Positions 18,422 through 27,046 of a DNA stretch of 64,000 nucleotides are shown here, piece after piece. Numbering within the stretch: position 1 is the stretch's first letter; every line of letters begins with the position of its first letter. The translations under genes and the position numbers were made by a program. Source of the DNA: Acidicapsa acidisoli (GTDB lineage Bacteria; Acidobacteriota; Terriglobia; Terriglobales; Acidobacteriaceae); the NCBI RefSeq assembly GCF_025685625.1, contig NZ_JAGSYI010000001.1, positions 806,001 to 870,000 on the forward strand, written 5' to 3'. Under the pieces are notes generated by a model, which had not been told where the DNA came from, did no database searches, and saw nothing but the letters and a program-made list of their open reading frames with translations.

Positions 18422-19282
18422 GTGGATAGGTCCTTCGCAACGCTCGACCATGGAAAGGGATTACAGGTACGAATGGGAGAACTCCATCAATCTCTCTCCA
18501 GGTCCGTCGAATCCAAGATTCGGAGAGTTACGAAAATCTCGATCAGTGAAGAGATCGCCAAGCAGATTATGGATCTGATTTCGAATGGCGATCTCACACC
18601 AGGACAGCGTCTGCCTTCCGAACGGGACCTGTGTGAAAACTTTGGAGCCAGCCGTTCCTCGCTGAGGGAGGCTCTGCGCTGTTTGTCCATCGTCGGTGTG
18701 TTGAATGCTCGCGTTGGAGAGGGCACTTCCGTTGCGCCCGACGGTGGAAAGTTCCTGCGCAAGATCCTCGAATGGAGAATGATTACCGAGAAGCACGATA
18801 TTGAGAACCTGCTGGAAATTCGCATCGCATTGGAAGGAGTGTCTGCGGCAAATTCCGCTCTCTACGCGTCTCCAGAAGATATCGAGAATGCGCGAACACT
18901 CCTGGCAAAGATGAAAGCAGCTGTGAAGGACGAAACACAGTTTGCGATTCTGGATCTCGACTTTCATCTCACCCTTGCCAATGCCTCCCGGAACACACTG
19001 CTTCTCGATCTGATCTCCGTAATTCGAAGTCAGTTGGCCAGAGCCTTGTCGACGGTTCTCCAGCTTCCCAACGCCAGACCGCTCTCGTTGAAGGAACATA
19101 TCGCCATCTTTGAAGCGATTGAGCGGCATGATGCCGAGGCTGCGCGCAAAGCCATGCACGACCATCTGGAAGCCGCACTCAAGCGGTACGCCGAGGCCAC
19201 CGCCGCGGGAAACGGTTCGCGCACGAAGACGACCGCGCCTGCCAATGCCAAGCGGACGCGGGCTCGCTCGGCGAAGAAATAA
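18422..19282 (+). CDS. GntR-family regulator, FadR subfamily with FCD domain
   Basis: A DNA-binding repressor/activator of 286 residues. A winged helix-turn-helix spans about 41-107 (L-P-S-E-R-D-L followed by S-R-S-S-L-R-E-A-L-R, the GntR recognition region). An all-helical FCD ligand-binding domain spans about 125-262, with the metal-binding pattern D-L-D-F-H and later histidines in the E-H-I-A-I-F and M-H-D-H-L helices. The C-terminus is basic and low in complexity. The start may be GTG 18422 or ATG 18473; ribosome-binding sites are weak for both. FCD regulators commonly sense carboxylates such as lactate, pyruvate, glycolate or sugar acids. Its position between genes sharing a FadR-form operator makes it the likely controller of this island. 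Confidence 0.9.
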   Translation: MDRSFATLDHGKGLQVRMGELHQSLSRSVESKIRRVTKISISEEIAKQIMDLISNGDLTPGQRLPSERDLCENFGASRSSLREALRCLSIVGVLNARVGEGTSVAPDGGKFLRKILEWRMITEKHDIENLLEIRIALEGVSAANSALYASPEDIENARTLLAKMKAAVKDETQFAILDLDFHLTLANASRNTLLLDLISVIRSQLARALSTVLQLPNARPLSLKEHIAIFEAIERHDAEAARKAMHDHLEAALKRYAEATAAGNGSRTKTTAPANAKRTRARSAKK

Positions 19283-19292
19283 AGCAACAATA

Positions 19293-19329
19293 CTACCTGG
19301 CACTCGTGAAGGCTCCGAGTGCCAGGTAG
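19293..19329. terminator. bidirectional intrinsic terminator
   Basis: Perfect 14-bp inverted repeat (CTACCTGGCACTCG / CGAGTGCCAGGTAG) around a 9-base loop, between the convergent regulator and receptor genes. On the minus strand it is followed by a T-rich stretch. Confidence 0.8.
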
Positions 19330-19351
19330 CCTTATCTGGTCCGAGCCGCCG

Positions 19352-22300
19352 TTAGAAGACGAATCGAATGGCAGGTTGAATCGTCCGCGGCACGTTGGTC
19401 TGCCCGTTGGCGCGAATGAGTTGCCCGAACTGAGGCGATGTGTAATTGATGTTAGGATCGCCGCCGAAAATCGGGTGATTGAATGCGTTCAGAAATTCGA
19501 CGCGAAGCTGCAGATTCATTGTCTCGTGAATGTAGTTGTTCTTAGAGAGGGTGAGATTTGTTTCAGTTCCCCAGCGATCTCGTATGTTTCCCATCTGCAG
19601 CGGGACGGTTCTCAGAGCGAACGCTGGGAGCACACGCCAGGCTGGCGCCAGTCCGGCCACCTGATTGGTCACGGTGCCGTTTAGCTGGGTCGTGCCGCTG
19701 TTGAACATCTGCAGCCATGATTTATTGGGAACGCCGGGGTTGCCGACCAGAGCGACTCCGGCTGGACCGGTCATGGGCGCGCCGGTCTGGAAGAGGATAT
19801 GTCCCGAGCCTTGCCAACCGCTGATGAAGACGTTGACGACCTTATTAGCTCCGCTAAACAACTCCCTCCCCTTACCGAAAGGCAGCTCGTACACCGGCGT
19901 GAAATCGATGCGGTGCTTGCGGTCATAGGGCGCATAGCTATGCGTGGGCGAGGTCAGAGAGTCATCCGTAAATGTGCTGGCATCGGGCGAGCCTGGCTGC
20001 AATGCCGGTGCGTGGACGAACGCATCCTGAGGGTTCAGGTAGGTAATCGCCTCAAGACTCTTGGAGAACGTGTACGACACCATCGTATCGAAGTGATGCC
20101 ATGAATGCTGTTGCATATTCAGTTGAAACGCGTTGTACCAGTAATGGCCGAGGGGAACGTCGTTCTCGGTAACGGAAGTGAACTCCGGGAACGGAAGCAG
20201 GGACTGCTGCCGGCTGATGGTTGGCCCATTGAGCGACGTGGTTGGCAGCAACCCCTGAAATGGATTTGGCACCTGTTTAGTGAGATAGCTGGAGGATCCC
20301 CCAAGATCGCTGTTACCCAAAGCAAGATTCGCCGCAGTCAGCGCATCGATATTCAGACCTTGAACAGGAATCTGGTTGGCCCTGGAGCCTGCGTACGCCA
20401 GGTCCAAAGTGATGCGCGCTGGAAATTCCTTCTGGAGTCCGAACGAGAAAACCTGCACGTGGCCGATCCTGCCGCTGGGGTCGGAGAAAGAGGGATTCTT
20501 GCCATTCAACGTGGCAAGACCGGCGGAGGATCCGGTAGGTGCGAGGATGCCTGAGGGGAAGGGATTAGATAGCGGATTCGCGATGGTCTCGCCATTGTTG
20601 AGCGTACCCACATACGGTGTGGTTTGACTGAAGCCGCTGCTGCTCGCCTGAGAATACTGCGGAACATAGAAGATGCCCCAACCGCCTCGGAGAGCGATAT
20701 CAGTGCGCAAGCGGTAAGCCGCGCCAAAGCGGGGCTGGAAGCTGGTCAAATCGACATTAAACGGCGAACGCGAGTTGCCGCCGACACCCACAAAGCCGAG
20801 ACCGCCGTAGACGTTTTGGCCAATTGCTGCACTGATCGGGTTCACTCCCGCGAAATCGAATCCGTGTGTGAGCTGGTTGTGCCTGTCTGTGATCGGCGTC
20901 TGGATGTCATAGCGGAGGCCTGCGTTGACAGTCAGCCTGGGAGTCAGCTTGATATCGTCCTGCACCCAGAGGCCGTAGTACACAAGGCTGTAATAGGGCT
21001 TGGGAAGAACATCCGCTTCCCCTGTCGCAGCTCCGCCGACGAGCATGGAAGCAATACTATTGCCGCTCAGTGGATCAGAGACAAGATAGTTCTGCTGCGT
21101 AAAGCCCGGCGTGATGCCGAACGTTCCGCCGCCATAGGCTCCAGTGAAATCGTCGAAGCGCGTCCATCGCCAATCAAGCCCGAACTTGATGGATTCGCGT
21201 CCCTTCGTCAGGATCAGAGTAGGTTCAGCGGTAAGAGCTGTCGTAGGTTCAAACACGATGTTGCCGGACGAAGAGCCAAGGTATTGATAATTCGTCACGG
21301 TGGTATACGGGAACCAATGCGGCGATTGGAACTGAGCGACCGTAGCGGCCGGCAACCCGATATCTGTACCGTTGAAGGAGGTCCAATTGTTGGGAAGGAA
21401 GTTCTGCGTCCAGCGGGTGAGCGACGCGCGCAGATCGAGAACGACGTTTGGCGTAAGCACTGACACGGAGTCCGCAACCACGTCGTTATTTACTTTTGTT
21501 CCATCGCGCAGGTCGGCTCCGATACCGGGAAGATTGTTCGAATTACCGGTGATATATGCCTTGTTCCACGCGTAACGAACATACATCTTTTCGCGATCCG
21601 AGAAGGTGTGGTCGATGCGTGCAAGCACGTTGTGGAAAGGTCCGTCGTCGGTGACATTGTTGCCTAGGTAATTGTTCTGCCAATTCACTGTCGCGTTCTG
21701 GTTTGTATTGGGCAAAGGATAGGCATTCGCCAGCGCCTGGCCTACAGGATCGATTTCGTTCGCAGGGATCTTGTTGCCCGGAAACGGGTCGCGCGTCCAG
21801 ACGCCATTGACGAGATGACCTGAATTCGGGTCGTAGATGGTGATGAGTTGACCGCTGCTGTTGAAGGTCTGCGAGAAGTCGCCCTGGCGCTGCAAAGCCG
21901 TTGGAACCGACGTGCCTGTTACGAGATTGATTAGTTCGTTGTAGCCTTCCCAGCTGTTGAAGAAGAAGGTCTTGTCTGTGCCGTTGTAGATGTGCGGAAT
22001 CCGCACAGGGCCGCCCAGGGTATAGCCGTATTCGTTGAGAGACTGATTGCTCTTCTTTACATGGGCAGCGTCGTTGGCATAGGTATTGGCGAACAGCCAG
22101 GGGCGATTGATGAAATCGTATGCTGTTCCGTGAAACGCGTTGGTGCCGCTCTTCGTGGCAACGGAGATGACGCCGCCGCCATTGCGGCCATACTGCGCGT
22201 CGAAGGGCGCAGTGATCGCCTTGAACTCGGCCACGGCGTCGACAGCCGGGATGTAGGCGAGTGCGTTCGTCGTGTACAGCATGTCGTTTGGCGCGCCGTC

Positions 22301-22984
22301 CAGAAGATTCTCAGTTGCGTCGCCGTTCATGCCGTTGAACGAGTAGGCGGAGTTACCGCTGTTGGTAAACGGAAGCAGGTCATATCGTTGCGTGACCTGA
22401 GTTACACCGGGAACAGCTTCCACCAGTTCGATCGGGTTGCGCACCGCGAGTGGGACTTCTTCCACCTGACTGGTGGAGAGAACGACACCCCGGTCGGACT
22501 TCTCGGTTTCAAGCAGGGGCTGATCGCTGGTCACGGTCACGGTGGACGACTGTGATCCAAGCGCCATGCGAACATCGATCGTGGATGCCTGACTGACGTT
22601 GAGAACGATTCCATTCTCTACAAAGGTTTGAAAGCCTTGCGCCTCGGTCGAGAGTGTGTAGGTTCCCGGATCGACAAAGAGAAACCGATATTGGCCGTCC
22701 GTGTTCGACGTTGCGGTAGCGCTTACGCCCGTGGCTATATTGGTCAGCTTGAGCGTTGCGCCTACGATCGTCGCAGAGCTGGGGTCGAACACGGTGCCGC
22801 TCAGCGTGGCGCGCGTCTCCTGCGCACTCATCGTACTGGCAGCCAAGGACGCCAGAACCAAGAGAACGATTGTGTGAGCAAAGATCATTGCGCGTCCGGA
22901 GTGCACCTTTGGCTGCACCCCCGTTCTCGCTTTTTGGCCTGCCTCATTTTTTACGACACATAGCTTCGTTTCTGCTTGAAGCAT
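19352..22984 (-). CDS. Oar-type TonB-dependent receptor in the FadR-operator regulon (1210 aa)
   Basis: Outer-membrane receptor with an unusually long n-region before its hydrophobic signal core (H-T-I-V-L-L-V-L-A-S-L-A-A, residues 37-49), a carboxypeptidase-regulatory-like domain (about 58-145; S-G-T-V-F-D-P-S-S-A-T-I-V-G-A), a plug (about 150-280; L-L-D-G-A-P-N-D) and a barrel ending in I-R-F-V-F. The start is fixed by AAGGAGG nine bases before ATG 22984. It is transcribed alone from the operator-bearing promoter at 23136-23165, the same type that drives the kinase-permease and glycosidase units, so it probably imports the compound these genes process. It is only a distant relative of the receptor at 6.6 kb. 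Confidence 0.9.
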   Translation of the reverse strand: MLQAETKLCVVKNEAGQKARTGVQPKVHSGRAMIFAHTIVLLVLASLAASTMSAQETRATLSGTVFDPSSATIVGATLKLTNIATGVSATATSNTDGQYRFLFVDPGTYTLSTEAQGFQTFVENGIVLNVSQASTIDVRMALGSQSSTVTVTSDQPLLETEKSDRGVVLSTSQVEEVPLAVRNPIELVEAVPGVTQVTQRYDLLPFTNSGNSAYSFNGMNGDATENLLDGAPNDMLYTTNALAYIPAVDAVAEFKAITAPFDAQYGRNGGGVISVATKSGTNAFHGTAYDFINRPWLFANTYANDAAHVKKSNQSLNEYGYTLGGPVRIPHIYNGTDKTFFFNSWEGYNELINLVTGTSVPTALQRQGDFSQTFNSSGQLITIYDPNSGHLVNGVWTRDPFPGNKIPANEIDPVGQALANAYPLPNTNQNATVNWQNNYLGNNVTDDGPFHNVLARIDHTFSDREKMYVRYAWNKAYITGNSNNLPGIGADLRDGTKVNNDVVADSVSVLTPNVVLDLRASLTRWTQNFLPNNWTSFNGTDIGLPAATVAQFQSPHWFPYTTVTNYQYLGSSSGNIVFEPTTALTAEPTLILTKGRESIKFGLDWRWTRFDDFTGAYGGGTFGITPGFTQQNYLVSDPLSGNSIASMLVGGAATGEADVLPKPYYSLVYYGLWVQDDIKLTPRLTVNAGLRYDIQTPITDRHNQLTHGFDFAGVNPISAAIGQNVYGGLGFVGVGGNSRSPFNVDLTSFQPRFGAAYRLRTDIALRGGWGIFYVPQYSQASSSGFSQTTPYVGTLNNGETIANPLSNPFPSGILAPTGSSAGLATLNGKNPSFSDPSGRIGHVQVFSFGLQKEFPARITLDLAYAGSRANQIPVQGLNIDALTAANLALGNSDLGGSSSYLTKQVPNPFQGLLPTTSLNGPTISRQQSLLPFPEFTSVTENDVPLGHYWYNAFQLNMQQHSWHHFDTMVSYTFSKSLEAITYLNPQDAFVHAPALQPGSPDASTFTDDSLTSPTHSYAPYDRKHRIDFTPVYELPFGKGRELFSGANKVVNVFISGWQGSGHILFQTGAPMTGPAGVALVGNPGVPNKSWLQMFNSGTTQLNGTVTNQVAGLAPAWRVLPAFALRTVPLQMGNIRDRWGTETNLTLSKNNYIHETMNLQLRVEFLNAFNHPIFGGDPNINYTSPQFGQLIRANGQTNVPRTIQPAIRFVF

Positions 22985-23471
22985 TCTCTTTGACCTCCTT
23001 CAGGATTCACTATTCCGGGATGGAAGTACTCGCGCCCTGCTCGTCCTGCGCCGCGAACATTCGCCAGATCCTGACATGTGCGGGAACAAAATTTCCGTTC
23101 GTGCGCCTGTCTGTCCATCAGTATTTAGCAACGGGATGTTAAGCATATGGTCATACCATTGTCAACTCCGAATTCCTAAAAAGAAGGGAGGACTCGCAAA
23201 CGCCTCAGAGAATGGGCCTTTGCGGCGGAGGGTATGCGCCGATGACACGTGGATTCGGTTTAGTTTAGTGCGGTCCATAAAGAAATCACGCGAGCGGAGT
23301 GTTCATCGCGGTCCGTCCGCCCCGTCCCGCGCGTGTCGCGCACAGCCTCACACGACCGCGCTACGGCGGATTGCGTGCACGAAGCAAGACCGCACTCCGG
23401 CTGCATTCTCTTCGGATTCGCAGTATTACTTAGGCGCCTGTGTACCTAGCCAAAACCTATCTGAAGAAGCA
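22985..23471. other. intergenic region upstream of receptor
   Basis: It holds the receptor promoter/operator at 23136-23165 and the trailing region of malate synthase. A distant 8-base inverted pair (GTGCGGTC near 23268, GACCGCAC near 23389) is present. Plus-strand frames across it run against malate synthase and look spurious. Confidence 0.45.
23136..23165 (-). promoter_or_regulatory. promoter with FadR-type operator, receptor gene
   Basis: Read on the minus strand: TTGACA (23165-23160), palindrome ATGGTATGACCAT (23159-23147) immediately after it, then TAACAT (23141-23136) as -10, spacer 18. Identical in design to the kinase-operon promoter. The predicted start is about 145 nt before the receptor ATG. 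Confidence 0.7.
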
Positions 23472-25082
23472 TCACTCCACATCGCTGTTCTCCGCAGCGA
23501 TGACCCGGGCATAAGCTGGAACTGTCAGGAACTCTGTAAACCGCTGCGAATGAATCAATTCGCGCATGAGCTCAGCCGCCTGAAGATAGGACTGATGGCG
23601 AGATCGATCACAAGCCTTCTCGACCCGCGTGAGTTCCGCGACGATGAAACTCTCGCAAAGCTCTTCAGTTACCTTTCGGCCATCTTCCATGACCGCTCCA
23701 TGATGGACCCACTGCCATAGCTGCGCTCTGCTGATCTCTGCCGTTGCCGCATCCTCCATCAAGTGGAACAATGGGACACAACCGATACCGCGAAGCCACG
23801 ACTCGACATAGCCAAGCCCGACCGCGATATTCCGCTCCAGGCCTGCCTCGGTGATTGCTCCTTCCGGCGCCCGCAGCAGGTCTTCGCTGGTGACTTGAAA
23901 ATCGGGAAGCTGCTTGTCGATCTGATTGGGCTGCGGCATCACCCGATCAAAAACATCCATGGCGATGGGAACAAGTCCAGGATGAGCGACCCACGTGCCA
24001 TCATGGCCGTCGGTTGCTTCGCGCTCCTTGTCCGCGCGGACACCTGCCAGCGCGTGCTCGTTGGCTTCCGGATCGTTCTTGATTGGGATCAGCGCGCTCA
24101 TGCCTCCCATCGCGCTCACGCGCCTGTGGTGACACGTCTTGATGGCGAGTTTGGAATAGCAGCGCATGAAATGCGTCGTCATTGTGATCTGCGCTCGGTC
24201 GGGAAGGATGAGCGACTCGTCGCCGGAAAATTTCTTGATATAGGAGAAGATGTAGTCCCAACGGCCGCAGTTCAAGCCTGCCGAGTGATCCTTCAGCTCC
24301 CAGAGAATCTCGTCCATCTCAAAGGTCGCCAGGATCGTCTCGATCAGCACTGTGGCCTTGATCGACCCGTTGGGGATACCCAGCTCGCGCTCTGCCACGA
24401 CAAAGATGTCATTCCAAAGCCGCGCCTCAAGATGGCTTTCTATCTTCGGCAAATAAAAGTATGGACCCGAGCCGCGCGCCAGCAATTCCTTCGCATTGTG
24501 AAACGCGTACAAAGCAAAGTCGAAGATGGAGCCGCTCATCGGCTCTGCATCCACCAAGACGTGCTGTTCTTCCAGATGCCAGCCGCGCGCGCGGACAAAC
24601 AACACCGCCGGGTTGCTGCCAAGCTGATAATGCTTGCCCGTAGCGGGATCATCGAAGGTTATGGCCCGGCGCACGGCATCTCTCAGGTTGATCTGCCCCT
24701 CAATCACATTGCTCCAGGTCGGAGTGGTCGAGTCCTCAAAGTCGGCCATGAATACTTTAGCGCCGGAGTTCAGCGCATTGATCACCATCTTGCGATCCAC
24801 CGGACCGGTGATCTCGACGCGACGATTCAACAGATCTGCCGGCAGAGGAGCAACTATCCACTCGCTGTCGCGGATATACTTTGTTTCTGCCAGGAAATCA
24901 GGACGCTCGCCGGCATCGAGGCTCCGCTGGCGCGCAACCCGTGCGTTCAACAAGGCTTTCCGCCGCTCGTTGAAGGTACGCTGGAGTGCCGTCGTGAAAG
25001 CAAGCGCATCTGGCGTGAGGATTTGCCTGTACGAATCGGGAACGGAAGCACTAATTTCAATATCAGCACCAAAATTACTCAT
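23472..25082 (-). CDS. aceB: malate synthase A
   Basis: Condenses glyoxylate with acetyl-CoA to malate and CoA, in the cytoplasm. Its 536 residues are typical of the AceB (isoform A) class. Visible active-site elements: R166 in V-R-A-R-G-W, E248 in L-I-E-T-I and D276 in G-R-W-D-Y as magnesium/glyoxylate contacts, and the catalytic base D444 in [17 protein letters not shown] lies five bases before ATG 25082. No isocitrate lyase is nearby; instead the gene follows an LctP-type permease by 90 bases. That arrangement suggests glyoxylate arising from glycolate or another C2 source, rather than the acetate-driven glyoxylate shunt. It is the last gene of the unit beginning at about 29570. Confidence 0.95.
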   Translation of the reverse strand: MSNFGADIEISASVPDSYRQILTPDALAFTTALQRTFNERRKALLNARVARQRSLDAGERPDFLAETKYIRDSEWIVAPLPADLLNRRVEITGPVDRKMVINALNSGAKVFMADFEDSTTPTWSNVIEGQINLRDAVRRAITFDDPATGKHYQLGSNPAVLFVRARGWHLEEQHVLVDAEPMSGSIFDFALYAFHNAKELLARGSGPYFYLPKIESHLEARLWNDIFVVAERELGIPNGSIKATVLIETILATFEMDEILWELKDHSAGLNCGRWDYIFSYIKKFSGDESLILPDRAQITMTTHFMRCYSKLAIKTCHHRRVSAMGGMSALIPIKNDPEANEHALAGVRADKEREATDGHDGTWVAHPGLVPIAMDVFDRVMPQPNQIDKQLPDFQVTSEDLLRAPEGAITEAGLERNIAVGLGYVESWLRGIGCVPLFHLMEDAATAEISRAQLWQWVHHGAVMEDGRKVTEELCESFIVAELTRVEKACDRSRHQSYLQAAELMRELIHSQRFTEFLTVPAYARVIAAENSDVE

Positions 25083-25172
25083 CGCATCTCCTTGTAACTA
25101 CCGTCGGGTCCTCTCGGTACACGCAGCTTATTTTCGCGCAGCCGGAATCTTTGCATTCGTTTCTGTGATAGA

Positions 25173-26858
25173 TCAGCCGGTTCCGGCTGCAACTGGCGCC
25201 AGAACATCGCGGGGCACAATGCCAGGAAGAATATAGGCCTCTACAACGACCAGTGCGATGATGATTCCGAGAAGTATCAGGGAATATCTCCAGGTCTTCC
25301 GAAATATATCCGTTTCCCTGCCGGCCATCCCTGTGGCCGCACAGGAAATAGCCAGGGATTGGGGAGAAATCAGCTTACCCGTAACACCTCCAGCCAGGTT
25401 CGCCGACGTTGTCAGAACCGGATTGATGCCGATCTGCAACGCCGTTACCTGCTGTAGCTTGCCAAACAGAACAGCTGAGGAAGTTACGGAACCAGTAAGA
25501 AATACCCCCATCCACCCGATGACCGGCGATACCACCGGGAACAGTTTGCCGGTATAAAACGCGAGAGCCAGAGCAAGCGTGTAGGACATGCCTGAGTAGT
25601 TCGCGACATAGGCGATACCCACGACGGAAGCTAATGTTATAAGAGCGATTTTCATCTGATTGAGCGACTTTACGAAGACCCGGACGGCTCTTGCAGGGCT
25701 GACTCTCAGCAACACGATCGAGATCAGTGATGCAAAAAATATGGCCGTGCCCGGAGCCGTGCTGACCTCCCACCGGTAGCTTGCCGCGTACAGGGTCGGT
25801 TTGGCAACAATCGGGACGTTCCTGTATACGATGCCATCCAGGAAGGGCCATGCAGGTATGTTGACTACCAGGTGGCTGGCATTGAGCATCCAAAGCTTGA
25901 ACTCCGGCACGCTCCAGATGCACATGACGATCATAAGAACAAGAAATGGGGTCCACGCGTAGATGACTTGCCAAACGCTGTGCTTCTTCGAGGCTTCGCC
26001 CGCCGCATCCGGATCATTCGGAAATCGCCAGATTTGCCTGGGCTTCCAGAGCTTCAGAAATACAACAAGAGATACGATGGAGACAACCGAAGATAGTAGC
26101 GCAGGTAGCTCAGGCCCTAGATAGCGAGTTACAAGGAGGCAGGTGATGGCGTAGCTTCCACCGGCCACAAGCGCCGCCGGAAGTACGTCAATGGCACTCT
26201 TCCACCCTGCCATGACCACCAGCATGAAAATGGGGATGATCAGGGCAAGTACGACCATGTCCATTCCTACAGCTCTAGCCAGAACATGATCGTCGATCCT
26301 GGTTACGCTGGCCATCATGATGGTCGGAACTCCGAGGGGACCAAATGGAACCGGCTGCGTATTGCCGACGAGACAGACTAGGGCCGCCTGCAGCGGTGCA
26401 AACCCAATACCGATCAGCATCGCCGCACACACTGCAACCGGCGCGCCCATGCCCGCTGTGCCTTCCATGAATGCGGAAAAACAAAACGCAATCAACAAAG
26501 CCTGCAATCTACGATCGGTGGAAAGCGATGCTATCGAACTCTTGATGATCTCCAGCTGTCCCGATTCCACAGTGAGATTGTAGAGGTAGACTGCGGCCAG
26601 AATGATCCATCCAATCTGGAAGAGCCCGTTGACCATCCCCAGCACTGCGGCCGAAAGCGCGACTGGCACTGGCATTCCGTATCCCAGCGTGGTGATGATA
26701 GTAATAAGCAACAACGTAAGCAGCCCTGCGACATGGCCCTTCATTCTCTTTACGGAGAGCGCCCAAAAGAGAAAGACGACAGGAATGCACATGACCAGCG
26801 CAGTCAGTCCGAGGCTGTTGCCGACCGCGGAGTAGTTATGGAACCATCGCAAAGGCAC
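25173..26858 (-). CDS. LctP-family hydroxyacid permease 2
   Basis: A 561-residue proton-coupled inner-membrane permease of the lactate/glycolate family. Hydrophobic segments cover the chain. The signature E-G-T-A-G-M-G-A-P-V-A-V-C is near residue 130, and the second-half repeat T-G-S-V-T-S-S-A-V-L-F-G-K-L-Q is near 453. It shares the family fold with permease 1 at 14.8 kb but is clearly divergent, so this is not a recent duplication. The start is GTG 26858 with a GGGGG run about ten bases upstream. It lies between the glycosidase-like gene and malate synthase on the same strand. The malate synthase neighbour points to glycolate or glyoxylate-yielding acids as substrate. Confidence 0.88.
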   Translation of the reverse strand: MPLRWFHNYSAVGNSLGLTALVMCIPVVFLFWALSVKRMKGHVAGLLTLLLITIITTLGYGMPVPVALSAAVLGMVNGLFQIGWIILAAVYLYNLTVESGQLEIIKSSIASLSTDRRLQALLIAFCFSAFMEGTAGMGAPVAVCAAMLIGIGFAPLQAALVCLVGNTQPVPFGPLGVPTIMMASVTRIDDHVLARAVGMDMVVLALIIPIFMLVVMAGWKSAIDVLPAALVAGGSYAITCLLVTRYLGPELPALLSSVVSIVSLVVFLKLWKPRQIWRFPNDPDAAGEASKKHSVWQVIYAWTPFLVLMIVMCIWSVPEFKLWMLNASHLVVNIPAWPFLDGIVYRNVPIVAKPTLYAASYRWEVSTAPGTAIFFASLISIVLLRVSPARAVRVFVKSLNQMKIALITLASVVGIAYVANYSGMSYTLALALAFYTGKLFPVVSPVIGWMGVFLTGSVTSSAVLFGKLQQVTALQIGINPVLTTSANLAGGVTGKLISPQSLAISCAATGMAGRETDIFRKTWRYSLILLGIIIALVVVEAYILPGIVPRDVLAPVAAGTG

Positions 26859-26961
26859 TCAAGAATCCCCCATATCGCCGGTGCTCAACTCACTCGTCGC
26901 AGGAACCTGCTCCATATGTAGTTGCGTTGCCCGAGACCTTCTGCGAACGCTGGAGATCCTT

Positions 26962-26991
26962 GCGCCGCTACCTATCGAGCGATAGCGGCGC
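26962..26991. terminator. hairpin between glycosidase-like gene and permease 2
   Basis: Perfect 9-bp inverted repeat (GCGCCGCTA / TAGCGGCGC) with a 12-base loop and an alternative inner stem CTATCG/CGATAG. No T-run follows on the minus strand, so it is more likely an mRNA-processing or stability element than a full stop. Confidence 0.45.
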
Positions 26992-27046
26992 TTAGCGTCC
27001 ATCCCGGTCGATTGGAATCACAACTGAGACCGTGCGCTCAGGCGAA

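Noticed and set aside
23268-23396. Distant 8-base inverted pair GTGCGGTC/GACCGCAC
   Set aside because: Short and separated by more than 110 bases; expected by chance in a window this size.
23076-23720. Plus-strand frame of 214 codons
   Set aside because: Overlaps the end of malate synthase in antisense and crosses the receptor's promoter.
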